A stretch of DNA of 64,000 nt from Glycomyces lechevalierae (GCF_027622945.1 NZ_JAPZVQ010000002.1:415871-479870); one strand, 5' to 3'. Shown: positions 44,596 through 54,918, counted from the stretch's first letter. The notes: generated by a model not told the origin, from the sequence alone. Program-made: numbers and translations.

Positions 44596-45303
44596 TCAGT
44601 CGAAGGCGAGCCCGAGGTGGGCGCCTTCGGTGCGGGCGGTGTGGTCGAAGAAGAGGGCGTCGTCGGCCGTGACGTTCGCCAGGTGGCCGTGCAGCTCGTA
44701 GCCGATGATGCCGACGAGGCGGTTCCAGGCGAGGATGAGCCGGGCGGTCTCGTCCGGCGTGAACTCGTCGCCTTCCAAGAGCACCAGCATCTCCGGGGTG
44801 ATCGCCTCGGGCGGGCAGACCGGGCCCGGCGGGGGCGCGAGGGCCCCGGCGCGCCTGGCGTCGGCGGCGATGCGCGCGAGGGTGAGCGGCATGCGCCCGG
44901 CGACTTCGATGGTGATGTGCGGGGCGATGTAGCCGGGGATCGGCGTGCCGAAGATGAGCGCGTACTCGTGGCGGTTGGCGACGGACCAGTCGCGCACGGC
45001 GCGCCAGACGGCGAGCCAGCGCTCCCCCGGGGCGTTCCCGGGCCGGTCGGCGTGTTCGGCGGCCTCCCCGATCTCGGTGTAGGCCTGGACGATCAGGGCC
45101 GTGAGGAGTTCGTCGCGAGAGGCGAAGTAGCGGTAGACGGCCGATGAGGCCATCCCGAGCTCGCGCGCGACCGAGCGCAGGGACAGGTCGCCGGCGCCGC
45201 TCTCCCGGAGTTGACGGCGGGCTGCGGCGAGGATCTCGGCGGTGAGCTCGGCGCGGGCACGCTCTCGGGCGGTCTTGACTCTGGCGGGTCTCGGCGCGTT
45301 CAT
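44596..45303 (-). CDS. TetR-family transcriptional repressor
   Basis: A 235-residue regulator. The helix-turn-helix is at about residues 42-64 (LSLRSVARELGMASSAVYRYF), preceded by a basic N terminus, and the ligand-binding half has the WHG-domain-like pattern (RDWSVANRHEYALIFG). ATG at 45303; an upstream 19-codon extension is possible but overlaps the operator. Divergent from the membrane-protein gene, with two palindromes between, so it probably represses itself and that gene in response to a small ligand. Confidence 0.93.
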   Translation of the reverse strand: MNAPRPARVKTARERARAELTAEILAAARRQLRESGAGDLSLRSVARELGMASSAVYRYFASRDELLTALIVQAYTEIGEAAEHADRPGNAPGERWLAVWRAVRDWSVANRHEYALIFGTPIPGYIAPHITIEVAGRMPLTLARIAADARRAGALAPPPGPVCPPEAITPEMLVLLEGDEFTPDETARLILAWNRLVGIIGYELHGHLANVTADDALFFDHTARTEGAHLGLAFD

Positions 45304-45321
45304 GGGGACAGTGTACCGAAA

Positions 45322-45338
45322 CGAGAGCACCGCTCTTG
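45322..45338. promoter_or_regulatory. Palindromic operator 1 for the TetR regulator
   Basis: CGAGAGCACCGCTCTTG is an imperfect palindrome (GAGAGC and GCTCTT arms) 19 bp upstream of the TetR start. It shares its arms with the perfect site at 45375. Confidence 0.7.
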
Positions 45339-45374
45339 CATTACTGAGGCGAGTATGCAATCATTGCTCTGAAC

Positions 45375-45391
45375 CGAGAGCGGCGCTCTCG
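45375..45391. promoter_or_regulatory. Palindromic operator 2 for the TetR regulator
   Basis: CGAGAGCGGCGCTCTCG is a palindrome with 8-bp perfect arms around one central base. It lies 44 bp upstream of the membrane-protein ATG. Two matching sites in the divergent gap make TetR binding likely. Confidence 0.75.
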
Positions 45392-45434
45392 AATATGAGC
45401 AGTGAACCTGCGGTGAACCCCCTAGGAGCAGCAG

Positions 45435-46109
45435 ATGTCCGTCCCCCAGACCGACCCCCGAGCCCGCATGGGCGCCTTGGCCTTCGCCCTCGCCGGCATC
45501 CTCTTCGCGATCTACGAGGCCGCCGCCCCGCGCCTCGACCAGACCACCCTCGAAGGCGCTGAGTCCTGGACGACCGCCGGATGGACGATCGCGCACGTCT
45601 CCGCGATCGTGGCCCTCATCCTCGTCCCCCTCGGCTACGGCGCCCTCCGCGGCTACCTCGAGGGCACCCGCAACGAGAAGACCGCCTTCCTGGCCGCGAC
45701 CATCGGCTACATCGGCTCGGGCCTGACCATCTCGTACTACGGCGCGGAGGTCTACGGCCTCAAGGCGATCGGCCAGCGCGCGGTCGAGGACGGCGACGCG
45801 ACCATGACCGAGGTCGGCAACGCGTTCCGGTACGACCCCACCGCCATGACCGTCTTCGCGATCGGCTTGGCGCTCATCGCGATCGGCGCGGTGTTCGCGG
45901 CCATCGCCGTGTGGCGCTCGGGCACCCTGAACAAGTGGAGCGCGGTGCCGCTCGCGGTCCTGCTGGTGACGATGCTCCCGCAGTACTTCCTGCCGCAGAG
46001 CGGCCGGATCGCCTGGGGCGTGCTGGTGGCGCTGGCGTCCCTGTGGCTCGCGGCCGAGCTGTGGCGGGCTTCGGCGAAGCAGCCGGTGAAGGACCTCCAG
46101 AACGCTTAA
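45435..46109 (+). CDS. Integral membrane protein under probable TetR control
   Basis: A 224-residue protein with about six membrane helices (for example LAFALAGILFAIYEAA, TIAHVSAIVALILVPLGYGAL, VFAIGLALIAIGAVFAAIAVW, IAWGVLVALASLWLAAELW). It is not a recognised transporter. Layout resembles DUF4386-like actinobacterial membrane proteins, low confidence. The ATG at 45435 is preceded by CCTAGGAGCAGC. The TetR operators upstream suggest it is inducible, perhaps by a lipophilic compound. Confidence 0.75.
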   Translation: MSVPQTDPRARMGALAFALAGILFAIYEAAAPRLDQTTLEGAESWTTAGWTIAHVSAIVALILVPLGYGALRGYLEGTRNEKTAFLAATIGYIGSGLTISYYGAEVYGLKAIGQRAVEDGDATMTEVGNAFRYDPTAMTVFAIGLALIAIGAVFAAIAVWRSGTLNKWSAVPLAVLLVTMLPQYFLPQSGRIAWGVLVALASLWLAAELWRASAKQPVKDLQNA

Positions 46110-46121
46110 GCGCGAACGGAA

Positions 46122-46153
46122 AAGGGCGGCCCCGTTGTTGCGGGGCCGCCCTT
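46122..46153. terminator. Bidirectional hairpin terminator
   Basis: A 13-bp perfect stem (AAGGGCGGCCCCG at 46122-46134, complement at 46141-46153) with loop TTGTTG between the convergent membrane-protein and ppx genes. A- and T-rich bases flank it. Confidence 0.85.
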
Positions 46154-46167
46154 CTTCGTCGTTTCGT

Positions 46168-47088
46168 CTACGCGGACAGGGCGATGCCGTCGAGGATGTC
46201 GTGCTCGGAGATGAGCACGGAGGCGATGCCGCTGCGTTCCATGATGGTGCGGAGCACGAGCGCGCCGCCGACGATGACGTCGGCCCGGCCCGGGTGCATG
46301 ACCGGGATGGCAAGGCGCTCTTCGTGGTTCGCGGCGGCGAGGTCGGCGGTCACCTGCACGACCTCTGCGTAGGAGAGGCGCGTGCCGTCGATGGCCTCCG
46401 GGTCGTAGGCCTTGAGTCCCAAGGCGATCGCGGCGATCGTCGTCGCGGTGCCGGCCACGGCGACGAGCTCGGTCGCCTCGCGGTCGGCGTCGGCCACGGC
46501 GAGCGCGCCGTCGGCGATGCCGGTGATGTCGGTGACGGCCTCGGCGATCTCGTCCGCGTGCGGCGGGTCGGAGCGGAGGTGGCGCTCGGTCATGCGGACG
46601 CAGCCGACGTTCACCGAGATCGCCGCGGCCACTTCGGCACCGGTGCCGCGCACGAACTCCGTGGAGCCGCCGCCGATGTCGATGAGCAGGCGCTGTCCAT
46701 CATGGACAGGGAGGGTGGCGACCGCGCCGGTGAACGAGAGGCGGGCCTCTTCGTCGCCGGAGATGACCTCGGGGTCCTGGCCGAGCACGGACTCGACCAT
46801 CGACTTGAAGTCGGCGGCGTTCTCGGCGTCGCGGCTCGCGGAGGTCGCGACCATGCGCACGGCCTCGACCCCGTGCTCGCGGATCTGGGCGGTGTAGTCG
46901 GCCAGCGCGGCGCGGGTGCGTTCGAGGGCGGCGTCGGAGAGGCGGCCGGTCCGGTCGACGCCTTCGCCGAGGCGCACGACCTCCATGCGGCGCACGATGT
47001 CGTGGAGGCGGCCGTCGTCGTCGATGTCGGCGATGAGGAGGCGGATCGAGTTGGTGCCGCAGTCGATGCCGGCCACGCGGCGGGTCAT
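46168..47088 (-). CDS. ppx: Ppx/GppA exopolyphosphatase family protein
   Basis: A 306-residue actin-like-fold phosphatase. N-terminal GIDCGTNSIRLLIADID, RMVATSASRDAEN near 95, and IDIGGGSTEFV near 138 are the phosphate-binding motifs. Short family members act on polyphosphate or pppGpp. ATG at 47088 overlaps the DUF501 stop by 4 bp. Last gene of the eno-ftsB-DUF501-ppx cluster. Confidence 0.93.
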   Translation of the reverse strand: MTRRVAGIDCGTNSIRLLIADIDDDGRLHDIVRRMEVVRLGEGVDRTGRLSDAALERTRAALADYTAQIREHGVEAVRMVATSASRDAENAADFKSMVESVLGQDPEVISGDEEARLSFTGAVATLPVHDGQRLLIDIGGGSTEFVRGTGAEVAAAISVNVGCVRMTERHLRSDPPHADEIAEAVTDITGIADGALAVADADREATELVAVAGTATTIAAIALGLKAYDPEAIDGTRLSYAEVVQVTADLAAANHEERLAIPVMHPGRADVIVGGALVLRTIMERSGIASVLISEHDILDGIALSA

Positions 47089-47630
47089 TCGGATGCCTCC
47101 TGGGCTTCGGGGTGCTCCTGGGCGCAGCTGCTGCGGGCCCACCATTCGGGGAGCATTTCGATGGCCTCGTCCCCCATGGGGCTGACGCCGGGTCCGGCGG
47201 CGAGCGAGTGGCCGACGAGGGCGTGCAGGCACTTGACGCGGTCGGGGAGGCCGCCGGCGGAGATGCCGTCGATCTCGGGGACCTCGCCGAGCCGGGCGCG
47301 GCGGGCGAGGTAGTCCTCGTGGGCGCGGCGGTGCTGCGCGGCCAGTTCGGGGTCGGCGCCGAGGCGTTCGTTCATGTCCTTCATGACCCCGCCGCCTTCG
47401 AGGCGGCCGATGGCCGAGGCGGCCTTCGGGCAGGTCAGGTAGTACGTGGTCGGGAAGGGCGTGCCGTCGGGCAGGCGCGGCTCGGTCTCGATCACGGCGG
47501 GCTGGCCGCAGGGGCAGCGCCAGGCGACGGCGTGCGCGCCGCGGATCGGGCGGCCGAGCTGCTTGCGCACGGCGGCGGCGTCGGCCTCCGAGACGGGCTC
47601 GGGCTGCTGGGGCCACTCGGCGGGCTTCAC
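47085..47630 (-). CDS. DUF501 protein
   Basis: A 181-residue protein with VRKQLGRPIRGAHAVAWRCPCGQPAVIETEPRL-type conserved start, TTYYLTCP, DRVKCLHALVGHSLA and SSCAQ. The CPCG, TCP, KCLH and SC residues could bind zinc. DUF501 is constantly found between ftsB-like and ppx genes in actinobacteria; function unknown. GTG at 47630. It overlaps ppx. Confidence 0.9.
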   Translation of the reverse strand: MKPAEWPQQPEPVSEADAAAVRKQLGRPIRGAHAVAWRCPCGQPAVIETEPRLPDGTPFPTTYYLTCPKAASAIGRLEGGGVMKDMNERLGADPELAAQHRRAHEDYLARRARLGEVPEIDGISAGGLPDRVKCLHALVGHSLAAGPGVSPMGDEAIEMLPEWWARSSCAQEHPEAQEASE

Positions 47631-47679
47631 AGCGCAGCGCCCTTCATCGGCTTCGGTGCGTCCTGCGGTGGCACGGCCT

Positions 47680-48204
47680 TCACTCTGCTGGTTCCTCTGT
47701 CTCGTCTGGGTCGACCCGGTCGGCGTCTGCAAAGGTATCGGCCAGCTCGTCGTACCAGGGCCGGTCCTCGTCCGTTTCGTCGTCTGCGCCACCGGTGTGC
47801 TTGGGGTCGTCCTCGTCGATGACGATGACGAGGTCCTCGCCGGGGGGTACGAGGAGGAGGCTGGAGCGGATCTGGGCCTTGACGTACTCGGGGTCGTCCC
47901 ACTTGACGCGCTCGGCCTCGAGCTCCTCGATGTGCTCGGACTGGGCGGACTGCTCGGCCTCGAGCCGGTTGATCTCGATGCGCTGCTCGACGTAGGTGCG
48001 CAGGGGGTAGGCGTAGGCGAGGGCCAGCGCGGAGAGGACGAGCGCGAGGATCGCGGCGCGGCGGGAGACTTTGCGGGCGGGGCGGTACCGGACCCGTTTG
48101 ACCTCGGCGCGGCCCGTCCCGGGGGCGGGGCGGCGGGCGGCACGGGTGCGGCCGGGACCGGTGGATCGTCCTCCCGGGTGGCTGGGTCGGCGGCTCGCGT
48201 TCAC
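47680..48204 (-). CDS. FtsB/DivIC-like septum formation protein
   Basis: A 174-residue bitopic protein. A basic cytoplasmic N terminus of about 48 residues precedes one membrane helix (RAAILALVLSALALAYAYPL), then a coiled coil (YVEQRIEINRLEAEQSAQ ... LEAERVKWDDPEYVKAQ), ending in an acidic tail. KWDDPEYVKAQIR matches the FtsB/DivIC signature. It links early and late divisome proteins. GTG start at 48204. Located after eno as in other actinobacteria. Confidence 0.9.
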   Translation of the reverse strand: MNASRRPSHPGGRSTGPGRTRAARRPAPGTGRAEVKRVRYRPARKVSRRAAILALVLSALALAYAYPLRTYVEQRIEINRLEAEQSAQSEHIEELEAERVKWDDPEYVKAQIRSSLLLVPPGEDLVIVIDEDDPKHTGGADDETDEDRPWYDELADTFADADRVDPDETEEPAE

Positions 48205-48280
48205 GGGCCCAGCCTAGTCGATCGGCCCGGGTCGGGACGGCTTCGCCCGGTGCGGGCGGGGCTGTGGAGTTCCCGGGAGC

Positions 48281-48320
48281 ACGAAGGCGCCCGACCCGTT
48301 GCGGGGTCGGGCGCCTTCGT
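48281..48320. terminator. Hairpin terminator of eno
   Basis: A 17-bp perfect stem (48281-48297 with 48304-48320) and a 6-base loop between eno and the ftsB-like gene. It suggests that the highly expressed eno transcript is mostly ended before the division gene. Confidence 0.8.
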
Positions 48321-48411
48321 CTGCGCTCGTTGCGGTTCCGTTCCCGGAACGGCGGCTTCAGCTTCCCTTCAGGTGGCTTCAGCCTGCCTTCAGGTCGGCC
48401 GCCCTATCGTT

Positions 48412-50062
<1,651 letters not shown>

Positions 50063-50698
50063 ATGATCCTGCAGAACCCCCTGCGGCGCTGCGCGGTACT
50101 GAGCGCGGCGGCGCTCTTCGCCCTCGCCGGCTGCTCGGCCGGCGCCGAGGGCGGCGAGTCGGCCTCGGAGGACCAGGCCGCGCTCGCCGAGCTGAGCGGC
50201 CGCCTCGTCGAAGGCGACCAGCCCTCCTACACCGCCGAGTACCTCGTCGAGGGCTCCGATGAATCGGTGCTCGTGGCGGTGGACCCCGAGGCCGGGACCG
50301 CCGCCGTCATCATCGGCGACCGGCCCAGCCTGTGGGCAGGCGAGGACCAGGCCGAGATGGCCGTCTGGCTCGGCCAGGAACTCGACGGCATCCTCCCCGC
50401 CGAGGACACCGTCGCCTCATGGCTCTCGGCGACCGCCGCCGACCCGACCGCCTCGATGGAGTTCTCCGACACCACCCTCGCCGGCGAACTCGCCGACTGC
50501 GTCGACGTCCAGGGCGCCGAGGACTCCCCCGTGGGCGCCTACACGGTCTGCGTGACCACCGTCGGCGTCATCGCCAGCGTCACCGCCAAGGCCGACGGCA
50601 CCGCCTACACCGCCAAACTCGTCAACTACCACGACGGCGTCGACGCCGCCTGGCTCGACGAGATCACGGGCCAGGCTGCCGGGACCGCCAACCAGTAG
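50063..50698 (+). CDS. Secreted lipoprotein of unknown function
   Basis: A 211-residue lipoprotein: signal peptide (PLRRCAVLSAAALFALAGC) with lipobox LAGC, Cys at residue 24. The mature part is acidic and beta-rich with two Cys in the C-terminal half (LADCVDV, TVCVTT) that could form a disulfide. No family recognised. ATG at 50063 has GTGGAG upstream; the longer frame from 49526 is not supported. Confidence 0.7.
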   Translation: MILQNPLRRCAVLSAAALFALAGCSAGAEGGESASEDQAALAELSGRLVEGDQPSYTAEYLVEGSDESVLVAVDPEAGTAAVIIGDRPSLWAGEDQAEMAVWLGQELDGILPAEDTVASWLSATAADPTASMEFSDTTLAGELADCVDVQGAEDSPVGAYTVCVTTVGVIASVTAKADGTAYTAKLVNYHDGVDAAWLDEITGQAAGTANQ

Positions 50699-50927
50699 GA
50701 TCCGGCGCCACGCGGCGGCGGATCGCGTTACAGTCGCCCGGCGGGCCGGGGCCCGGTGCCACGGGGGTTCACCTGAAAAGGTGTCGGCGCCGACCCGGTC
50801 CGCGCCCCTTCCCGAGCCGCCCCAAGGTAGGCCGCGTCACAAGCGGTATCCCGGTTGCGGACACCCACCACCTGCCATGTAGAGTTGTCGTCGTTGCCGC
50901 GGCAAGCCGCGATCGACAAAGGCCAAG

Positions 50928-51003
50928 CTCCCGTCGTCTAGGGGCCTAGGACGCCGCCCTCTCAAGGCGGAAACGGCGGTTCGAATCCGCTCGGGAGTAC
51001 CAG
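50928..51003 (+). tRNA. tRNA-Glu (anticodon CTC)
   Basis: A 76-nt cloverleaf. Acceptor arm GCTCCCG pairs with CGGGAGT, the anticodon stem-loop is CCGCC-CTCTCAA-GGCGG giving CTC, and the T arm is GCGG-TTCGAAT-CCGC. CCA is encoded at 51001-51003. Confidence 0.95.
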
Positions 51004-51019
51004 TAGTAAACGCAGTCGC

Positions 51020-51047
51020 AGCCTCGGTTTTCGCCGGGGCTGTTTTG
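51020..51047 (+). terminator. Terminator after tRNA-Glu
   Basis: CAGCCTCGG pairs with CCGGGGCTG (one G-U pair) around TTTTCG, followed by TTTTG. Confidence 0.7.
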
Positions 51048-51224
51048 CTGTCCCGGAGTCTTTTCAGACGGGGCCTTGGGCGCGGGTCGTGTGGTTACGG
51101 TGGGGGTGGCGGGCGTTGGGTCCGCTGACATTCGGTTATGAGCGTCGTGTTCTTCGCTGGCGCGCAGCATGGATCGTCAGGCTTGGCGTTCTGCGTGGTC
51201 GCGGCGTGGACGGAGGGAGTCGTC

Positions 51225-51635
51225 ATGACCATGATCACCACGGAGATGCTGGATTCGTACCCGGCTGATCTCGGGGGCATCGATCGGCAGAAGCTCGCGG
51301 AGTGCATCCAGGAGTGCTATTCGTGCGCGCAGGCGTGTACGGCGTGCGCTGACGCCTGTTTGAGCGAGGGGGACGTCGCGGGGCTGGTGAAGTGCATCCG
51401 GTCGAACCTGGACTGCGCGGACATCTGCTTCGCCACCGGGCAGGTGCTCTCGCGGCACACCGGGTACGACGCGAACCTGACGCGCGCGATGCTGGAGGCG
51501 TGCGCGACGGCGTGCAAGGCGTGCGGCGACATCTGCGCCGAGCATGCCGGGCACATGGCGCACTGCGAGCACTGCGCGCGGGAATGCCGCAAGTGCGAGG
51601 CGGCGTGCCGCGAACTCATCGGCGCGCTTGGATGA
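51225..51635 (+). CDS. Four-helix bundle copper-binding protein (Csp/DUF326-like)
   Basis: A 136-residue protein with 18 Cys, most in CxxxC or CxxC spacing (CIQECYSCAQACTACADAC). Copper storage proteins of the Csp family line a four-helix bundle with such Cys and hold many Cu(I) ions. No export signal is present, so it is likely cytosolic (Csp3-like). ATG at 51225 has GGAGGGAG 6 bases upstream; the longer frame from 51138 adds a non-conserved extension. It converges with the copper ATPase gene, supporting a copper role. Confidence 0.88.
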   Translation: MTMITTEMLDSYPADLGGIDRQKLAECIQECYSCAQACTACADACLSEGDVAGLVKCIRSNLDCADICFATGQVLSRHTGYDANLTRAMLEACATACKACGDICAEHAGHMAHCEHCARECRKCEAACRELIGALG

Positions 51636-51655
51636 CCGTCGAGAGTGGAGTCGAA

Positions 51656-51685
51656 AGCCCGGTGCGGCAGATGCCGCACCGGGCT
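51656..51685. terminator. Bidirectional hairpin terminator
   Basis: AGCCCGGTGCGGCA at 51656-51669 pairs with its complement at 51672-51685. It lies between the convergent Csp-like and copper ATPase genes, with T-rich sequence after it. Confidence 0.8.
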
Positions 51686-51698
51686 CTTTCGTGCGGTG

Positions 51699-54056
51699 TC
51701 AGTCGAGCACGGACGCGACGCTGGCCTCCGGGCGGAGGTCCATGCGGCGCAGGAGCTGTGCGTTGAGGGCGACGACGATCGTTGACAGGGACATCAGGAT
51801 CGCGCCGACCGACATCGGCAGGACGAAGCCGAGCGGGGCGAGGACGCCCGCCGCGAGCGGGACGGAGACGAGGTTGTATCCGCCTGCCCACCAGAGGTTC
51901 TGCTTCATCTTGCGGTAGCTCGAGCGGGACAGGTCGATCACCGAGAGGACCGAGCGCGGGTCGTCGCTGGCGAGGATGACTCCGGCGGAGGCGATCGCGA
52001 CGTCCGTGCCCGCGCCGATCGCGATGCCGACGTCGGCCTGCGCGAGCGCCGGGGCGTCGTTGACGCCGTCGCCGACCATGGCGACCTTCTTGCCCTCGTG
52101 TTGGAGCTCAAGGACCTTCGCGGACTTGTCCTCCGGCCTGACGCCCGCGAAGAACCGCTTGATGCCGAGTTCGGACGCGACCGATGCGGCGACCGCTTCG
52201 GCGTCGCCGGTGATCATGACGACCTCGACGTCGAGCCGGTGCAGGGCCGCGACCGCTTGGCGCGACTCGGAGCGGATCTCGTCGGCGAGCTTCACCGCGC
52301 CGATCACCTCGCCGTCACGCATGACGTGGAGGATGATCGCGCCGTCCGCGCGCCAGGACTCGGCGATCGCGAGCTCTTGGCCGCCTTGGTCTTCGAGGAG
52401 GCGCGGGCCGCCGACTCTGATTTCGCCGCCGTTCACGGTGGCCTTGACGCCGACCGCCGGGGACGAGCTGAAGCCGGAGGCGGACGGGACGGTCAGGCCC
52501 CGGTCGTCGGCGGCGCGCACGATGGCCTTAGCAAGCGGGTGCTCGCTGTCGGCCTCGGCGGCCGCCGCCAGCGCGAGCACGTCGTCCTCGGTGTGGCCCA
52601 TGGCGGGCTCGAGGGCGGCGACCACCGGTTCGCCCTTGGTGAGCGTGCCGGTCTTGTCGAACAGGACGGCGTCGACGGTGCGCATGCTCTCGAGCGCAAG
52701 GCGGTCCTTGACGAGCACGCCGCCGCGCGCGGCGCGTTCGGTCGCGATCGAGACGACCAGCGGGATCGCGAGGCCGAGGGCGTGCGGGCAGGCGATCACG
52801 AGCACCGTGATCGTGCGGACGACGCCCGTGTCCGGGAGGCCGATGAGCGCCCAGACGATAGCGGTGACGACGGCCGCACCGAGGGCGAACCAGAACAGCC
52901 AGCCGGCCGCGGTGTCGGCGATGCGCTGAGCGCGGGACGACGAGTTCTGGGCCTCGGTGACGAGCCGCTGAATGCCCGCGAGCGCGGTGTCGTCGCCGGT
53001 CGCGGTGACCTCGATGCGCAGGCCCGAGTCGGTGGCGACGGTGCCGGCGGTGACCTGGTCGCCCTCGCCGCGCGAGACGGTGCGGGACTCGCCGGTGACC
53101 ATCGACTCGTCCATCTCGGCGCGGCCCTCGGTGATGCGACCGTCGGCCGGGACGCTGCCGCCGGGCCGGACGACGACGAGGTCGCCCACGCGCAGGTCGG
53201 CGGGGGCGACGGTGACGGTGCGGCCGTTCTCGACGCGTTCGGCCTCGTCGGGCAGCAACGCGGCGAGGGAGTCGAGCGCGGAGGTGGTCTGGGCGAGCGA
53301 ACGCATCTCGAGCCAGTGCCCGAGAAGCATGATGACGATCAGCAGCGCGAGTTCCCACCAGAAATCGAGGTCGTGGTGGAGGAGGCCGAGCGTCGCGCCC
53401 CAGGAGGCGACGAACGCGACGGAGATCGCCAGGCCGATCAGCAGCATCATCCCGGGGCGGCGGGCGCGGAGCTCGCTCACCGCGCCGGTCAGGAACGGCT
53501 TGCCGCCCCAGAAGAACATGACCGTGCCGAGCAGCGGGGAGATCCATTCGGCCCATGCGCCTTCGGGGAGGTCGTAGCCGATGAGCATCGCGAACATGCC
53601 GGAGAAGGCCACCACCGGGACGGCGAGGGCGAGCATGATCCAGAAGAGTCGCCGGAACTGGCCCGCGTGGTCGCCGTGGCCGGCATGGCCCGAGTGGGCG
53701 GAGTGGTCGGCGTGGCCGCCATCGTGGCCGGCGTGGGCGACGTGATCACCATGGGCCGCATGGGATTCGTGGCCCGCGCGGTCGGGGTGACCGCCACCGG
53801 CAGCGTGGGCTTCGTGATCCGCGTGGGCTTCGTGACCTGCGTGATCGTCGTGGCCAGCGTGGCCTTCACGGCCCGCGTGTTCGGCCTCGGGGTGGTGGTC
53901 CATGTGGTCGGCGTGCGGGTTCGACTCTTCCGGCTCACCGTGGTGCTCATGGCCTTCGTGCCCGGAATGGTGGCCGTGCGCCTCGTGGTCGTGCTCGTGA
54001 TGCGTCTCGGGATCGGGCCCGGTGTGGCCGTGCGATCCGTGTCGGGAGTCGTTCAT
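51699..54056 (-). CDS. copB: Heavy-metal P1B-type ATPase, CPH (CopB) type, with His-rich N terminus
   Basis: A 785-residue exporter. The first 130 residues hold 39 His in Gly/His/Ala/Asp repeats, a soft-metal buffer. Eight membrane helices follow, with metal-site motif CPH at residues 423-425, phosphorylation Asp467 in DKTGT, GESRTV (actuator TGES), HP in ADSEHPLAKA, and GDGVNDAPAL. CPH pumps move Cu(II)/Cu(I) or Ag(I) outward. ATG at 54056 has AGGGGAAAG upstream. Two CsoR-like palindromes lie upstream, so copper-induced expression is likely. Confidence 0.93.
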   Translation of the reverse strand: MNDSRHGSHGHTGPDPETHHEHDHEAHGHHSGHEGHEHHGEPEESNPHADHMDHHPEAEHAGREGHAGHDDHAGHEAHADHEAHAAGGGHPDRAGHESHAAHGDHVAHAGHDGGHADHSAHSGHAGHGDHAGQFRRLFWIMLALAVPVVAFSGMFAMLIGYDLPEGAWAEWISPLLGTVMFFWGGKPFLTGAVSELRARRPGMMLLIGLAISVAFVASWGATLGLLHHDLDFWWELALLIVIMLLGHWLEMRSLAQTTSALDSLAALLPDEAERVENGRTVTVAPADLRVGDLVVVRPGGSVPADGRITEGRAEMDESMVTGESRTVSRGEGDQVTAGTVATDSGLRIEVTATGDDTALAGIQRLVTEAQNSSSRAQRIADTAAGWLFWFALGAAVVTAIVWALIGLPDTGVVRTITVLVIACPHALGLAIPLVVSIATERAARGGVLVKDRLALESMRTVDAVLFDKTGTLTKGEPVVAALEPAMGHTEDDVLALAAAAEADSEHPLAKAIVRAADDRGLTVPSASGFSSSPAVGVKATVNGGEIRVGGPRLLEDQGGQELAIAESWRADGAIILHVMRDGEVIGAVKLADEIRSESRQAVAALHRLDVEVVMITGDAEAVAASVASELGIKRFFAGVRPEDKSAKVLELQHEGKKVAMVGDGVNDAPALAQADVGIAIGAGTDVAIASAGVILASDDPRSVLSVIDLSRSSYRKMKQNLWWAGGYNLVSVPLAAGVLAPLGFVLPMSVGAILMSLSTIVVALNAQLLRRMDLRPEASVASVLD

Positions 54057-54161
54057 GTCTTTCCCCTCGATGACGAGAGCGGTATTCGAATCATGGTGGA
54101 GGCGCCGGCCGGCGGCACCCGGTTCGCCGCGATCGGTGCGCGTCGCCGCTCGCCGATCCAT

Positions 54162-54182
54162 TTATACCCCCATGGGGTATAA
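54162..54182. promoter_or_regulatory. CsoR-like operator 1
   Basis: TTATACCCC at 54162-54170 and GGGGTATAA at 54174-54182 form a perfect 9-bp palindrome with a 3-base centre. TACCCC...GGGGTA is the form bound by copper-sensing CsoR repressors. It precedes the copper ATPase gene. Confidence 0.8.
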
Positions 54183-54195
54183 CTGAAACCTCTTT

Positions 54196-54212
54196 ATACC
54201 CCCTGCGGGTAT
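54196..54212. promoter_or_regulatory. CsoR-like operator 2
   Basis: ATACCC at 54196-54201 and GGGTAT at 54207-54212 with a 5-base centre, 14 bp from operator 1 in the same gap between the DUF305 and ATPase genes. Confidence 0.7.
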
Positions 54213-54249
54213 CAGCGTCAAGATGGTGCGACGCGGCCCACCCCGGCGA

Positions 54250-54846
54250 TTACAGGCGGGCCATGATCGCTTCGAGCTGCGCGACCTCGGCGGTCTGCGA
54301 CTCGGCGATCTGGGCGGCGAGCGCCTTGGCCTCGGCGTTCTGGCCGTCGGCGATCTCGGTCTCGGCCATCTCGATCGCGCCCTGGTGATGGGCGATCATG
54401 TGGTGGACGAAGACCTTGTCGAACGCAGTACCGTCGGCGGCCTCGAGCTCGGCCATCTCCTCGTCGGTCATGATCCCCGGCATGTCCATGCCGTGGTCCA
54501 TCTCGGTCGGCTCGCCCCAGGCCTCGAGCCAGCCGGCCATCGTGTCGATCTCGGGGTCCTGGGCGGCCTTGATCTGCGCGGCCAGCTCCACGACCTCGGG
54601 GTCGGACGCCCGGGTCTCGGCGAGCTCGGCCATCTCGACGGCCTGCTCGTGGTGCGGGATCATCATCTGCGCGAACATGACGTCCGCGTCGTTGAAGTCC
54701 TGGGACTCCTCCTCGGAGGAGGACCCGTCGCCGTGGTCCATGCCGTCCATGCCGTCGTCGCCGCCGCAGGCGGCGGCGAAGGCGAGGACCGCGAAGGCGG
54801 CGAGGCCGGCCGAGGCGGCGCGGCGCATGCTGAAGGAGCGTTTCAT
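54250..54846 (-). CDS. DUF305 lipoprotein
   Basis: A 198-residue secreted lipoprotein. Signal peptide ends FAAACGG (lipobox with Ala, Cys near 27), a Met/Asp/His-rich segment follows (DGMDGMDHGDG), then two DUF305 motifs (MMIPHHEQAVEMAE near 60 and MIAHHQGAIEMAE near 150) whose His-His pairs probably bind copper. DUF305 proteins often accompany copper resistance genes. ATG at 54846 has AGGAG 8 bases upstream. Upstream of the copper ATPase on the same strand. Confidence 0.9.
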   Translation of the reverse strand: MKRSFSMRRAASAGLAAFAVLAFAAACGGDDGMDGMDHGDGSSSEEESQDFNDADVMFAQMMIPHHEQAVEMAELAETRASDPEVVELAAQIKAAQDPEIDTMAGWLEAWGEPTEMDHGMDMPGIMTDEEMAELEAADGTAFDKVFVHHMIAHHQGAIEMAETEIADGQNAEAKALAAQIAESQTAEVAQLEAIMARL

Positions 54847-54918
54847 GATCGGTTGCTCCTGTCGGTGCGAATGGCTTGCGGATTCGGGTCGAAGCGGCAC
54901 TGCGGCCGTCGTTTCGGC

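Noticed and set aside
52098..54182. Long plus-strand frame opposite the copper ATPase
   Set aside because: Shadow of the ATPase; composition and lack of motifs argue against coding.
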